Positions 63,432 to 64,000 of a stretch of 64,000 bases of DNA are shown one piece after another. How positions within the stretch are numbered: the stretch's first letter is position 1; each line of letters begins with the position of its first letter. This stretch comes from an uncultured Eudoraea sp. (GTDB lineage Bacteria > Bacteroidota > Bacteroidia > Flavobacteriales > Flavobacteriaceae), in contig NZ_CAMYKG010000036.1 of the NCBI RefSeq assembly GCF_947258925.1, positions 29,146-93,145 on the forward strand, in the 5' to 3' direction. The position numbers and the translations under genes were made by a program. The notes beneath the pieces were generated by a model that did no database searches, had not been told where the DNA came from, and saw nothing but the letters and a program-made list of their open reading frames with translations.

Positions 63432-64000
63432 TTAAGCTGTATGCATTGATGAATGCTGCAAGGCCTTATAATCCGGTAATGAGGGCCTTGTTCTCATTCC
63501 TTCTTCTATTATTTTCAGGACCCTTTGGCGTTCCTCTCCCCGAAGTGGTAACCTCGGAGCCCTGACATTTTCTGTACCTAGTTCAGTGGCAACTTCAGCC
63601 AGTTTAATATTTTGTACCAATTGTGGGCTAATATCTAATTCCAATAGAGGTAGAAACCAGCGGTAAATTTCCAGGGCTTCATCAATTCTGCCTGCTTTGG
63701 CCAGTTCGTAAATGGCAACGGTTTCCTTTGGAAATGCACAGACGAGGCCGGCCACCCATCCATCTGCGCCCATTAAGATACTTTCAAGTCCAAGGGTATC
63801 TACTCCCGTAAGAACCTTTAACCGATCACCGAATCTGTTTTTTATCCTGGTAATATTGGAAATATCACGGGTAGATTCTTTTACGGCCTGTATGTTGTCG
63901 CATTGAAGGATTTCCTCAAACATATCTAGAGTGACTTTAATGCCATAGTCCACCGGGTTATTATAGATCATAATAGGTAGATCTGTACTTTGGGCAATGG
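63432..64000 (-). CDS. DapA-family lyase/deaminase (putative HypD), partial
   Basis: The frame stays open to the right edge; about 189 C-terminal residues are visible. IMIYNNPVDYGI corresponds to the YNxP Tyr region, and the Schiff-base Lys is in NIQAVKESTRDISNI. LKVLTGVDTLGLESILMGADGWVAGLV is the usual third block. DapA-type enzymes in hydroxyproline operons deaminate pyrroline-4-hydroxy-2-carboxylate to alpha-ketoglutaric semialdehyde; an N-acetylneuraminate lyase or a 2-keto-3-deoxy sugar acid dehydratase is possible from sequence alone. First visible gene of the operon, 11 bp before the ALDH gene. Confidence 0.88.
   Translation of the reverse strand, partial: IAQSTDLPIMIYNNPVDYGIKVTLDMFEEILQCDNIQAVKESTRDISNITRIKNRFGDRLKVLTGVDTLGLESILMGADGWVAGLVCAFPKETVAIYELAKAGRIDEALEIYRWFLPLLELDISPQLVQNIKLAEVATELGTENVRAPRLPLRGEERQRVLKIIEEGMRTRPSLPDYKALQHSSMHTA

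Overview
The window looks like a chromosomal stretch of a member of the Flavobacteriaceae (Bacteroidota), probably a marine or particle-associated heterotroph. The supports are type IX secretion C-terminal sorting domains, TAnnTTTG-type -7 promoter boxes, A/T-rich leaders without clear Shine-Dalgarno sites, many lipoproteins with short lipobox signals, the DUF1800/DUF1501 pair, the PdeM/DEXH-helicase pair, an OlsF-like two-domain acyltransferase, and fairly low GC. Most of the window is ordinary core genome on the minus strand.

Layout. 1-3.9 kb: the 5' part of metG (runs off the left edge) and a DUF1800-DUF1501 operon with a tandem 30-bp repeat in its leader. 4-6.4 kb: yraN, an ACT-like protein and a serine hydrolase lipoprotein. 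6.5-15 kb: DNA repair genes (mfd, pdeM, ligase-associated helicase), a TerB-like protein and fbp. 15-18.5 kb: a damaged GNAT gene, aspartate kinase and an OlsF-like acyltransferase. 18.5-20.4 kb: a decaying ars operon (arsR, DUF6428-like, ArsN-like GNAT, arsC with a nonsense codon and a lost catalytic Cys). 20.4-27.5 kb: a TM2 protein with LEA-like repeats, small enzymes, an AsmA-like protein, a nitrilase and mgtE. 27.5-34.6 kb: rsmA, a DUF4286-GGCT fusion, a TPR protein, serS, an HTTM protein and ribF. 34.7-39.2 kb: a large secreted reprolysin-type protease with a translationally coupled lipoprotein. 39.2-41.5 kb: pth, rplY, prs.

41.6-47.2 kb is the most unusual part. It holds a tRNA-Leu(CAA) whose 3' end is duplicated 149 bp downstream, two paralogous 56-aa membrane microproteins around a 36-aa membrane microprotein, and a dinB-dnaE translesion polymerase pair. 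The dnaE lacks the start of its PHP domain and lies in the same frame as dinB behind a single stop. 47-52 kb: a GNAT, a sulfatase and a GH127 glycosidase (glycan degradation), and a NYN-LOTUS RNase-like protein. 52-59.5 kb: Tat-exported amidase, PQQ/cytochrome c dehydrogenase lipoprotein, DUF5996 protein, Gfo/Idh/MocA oxidoreductase and galK. 59.5-64 kb: a four-gene trans-4-hydroxy-L-proline catabolic operon (DapA-type deaminase, semialdehyde dehydrogenase, epimerase, D-Hyp oxidase) running off the right edge.

Several genes carry lesions: a GNAT with an internal deletion, arsC with two lesions, L25 without its first residues, and dnaE without its N-terminus. These are either real decay or assembly artefacts. 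I saw no CRISPR array, IS element, rRNA or phage module. I found no complete new system that I can defend; the best candidates are the microprotein cluster and the dinB/dnaE arrangement.
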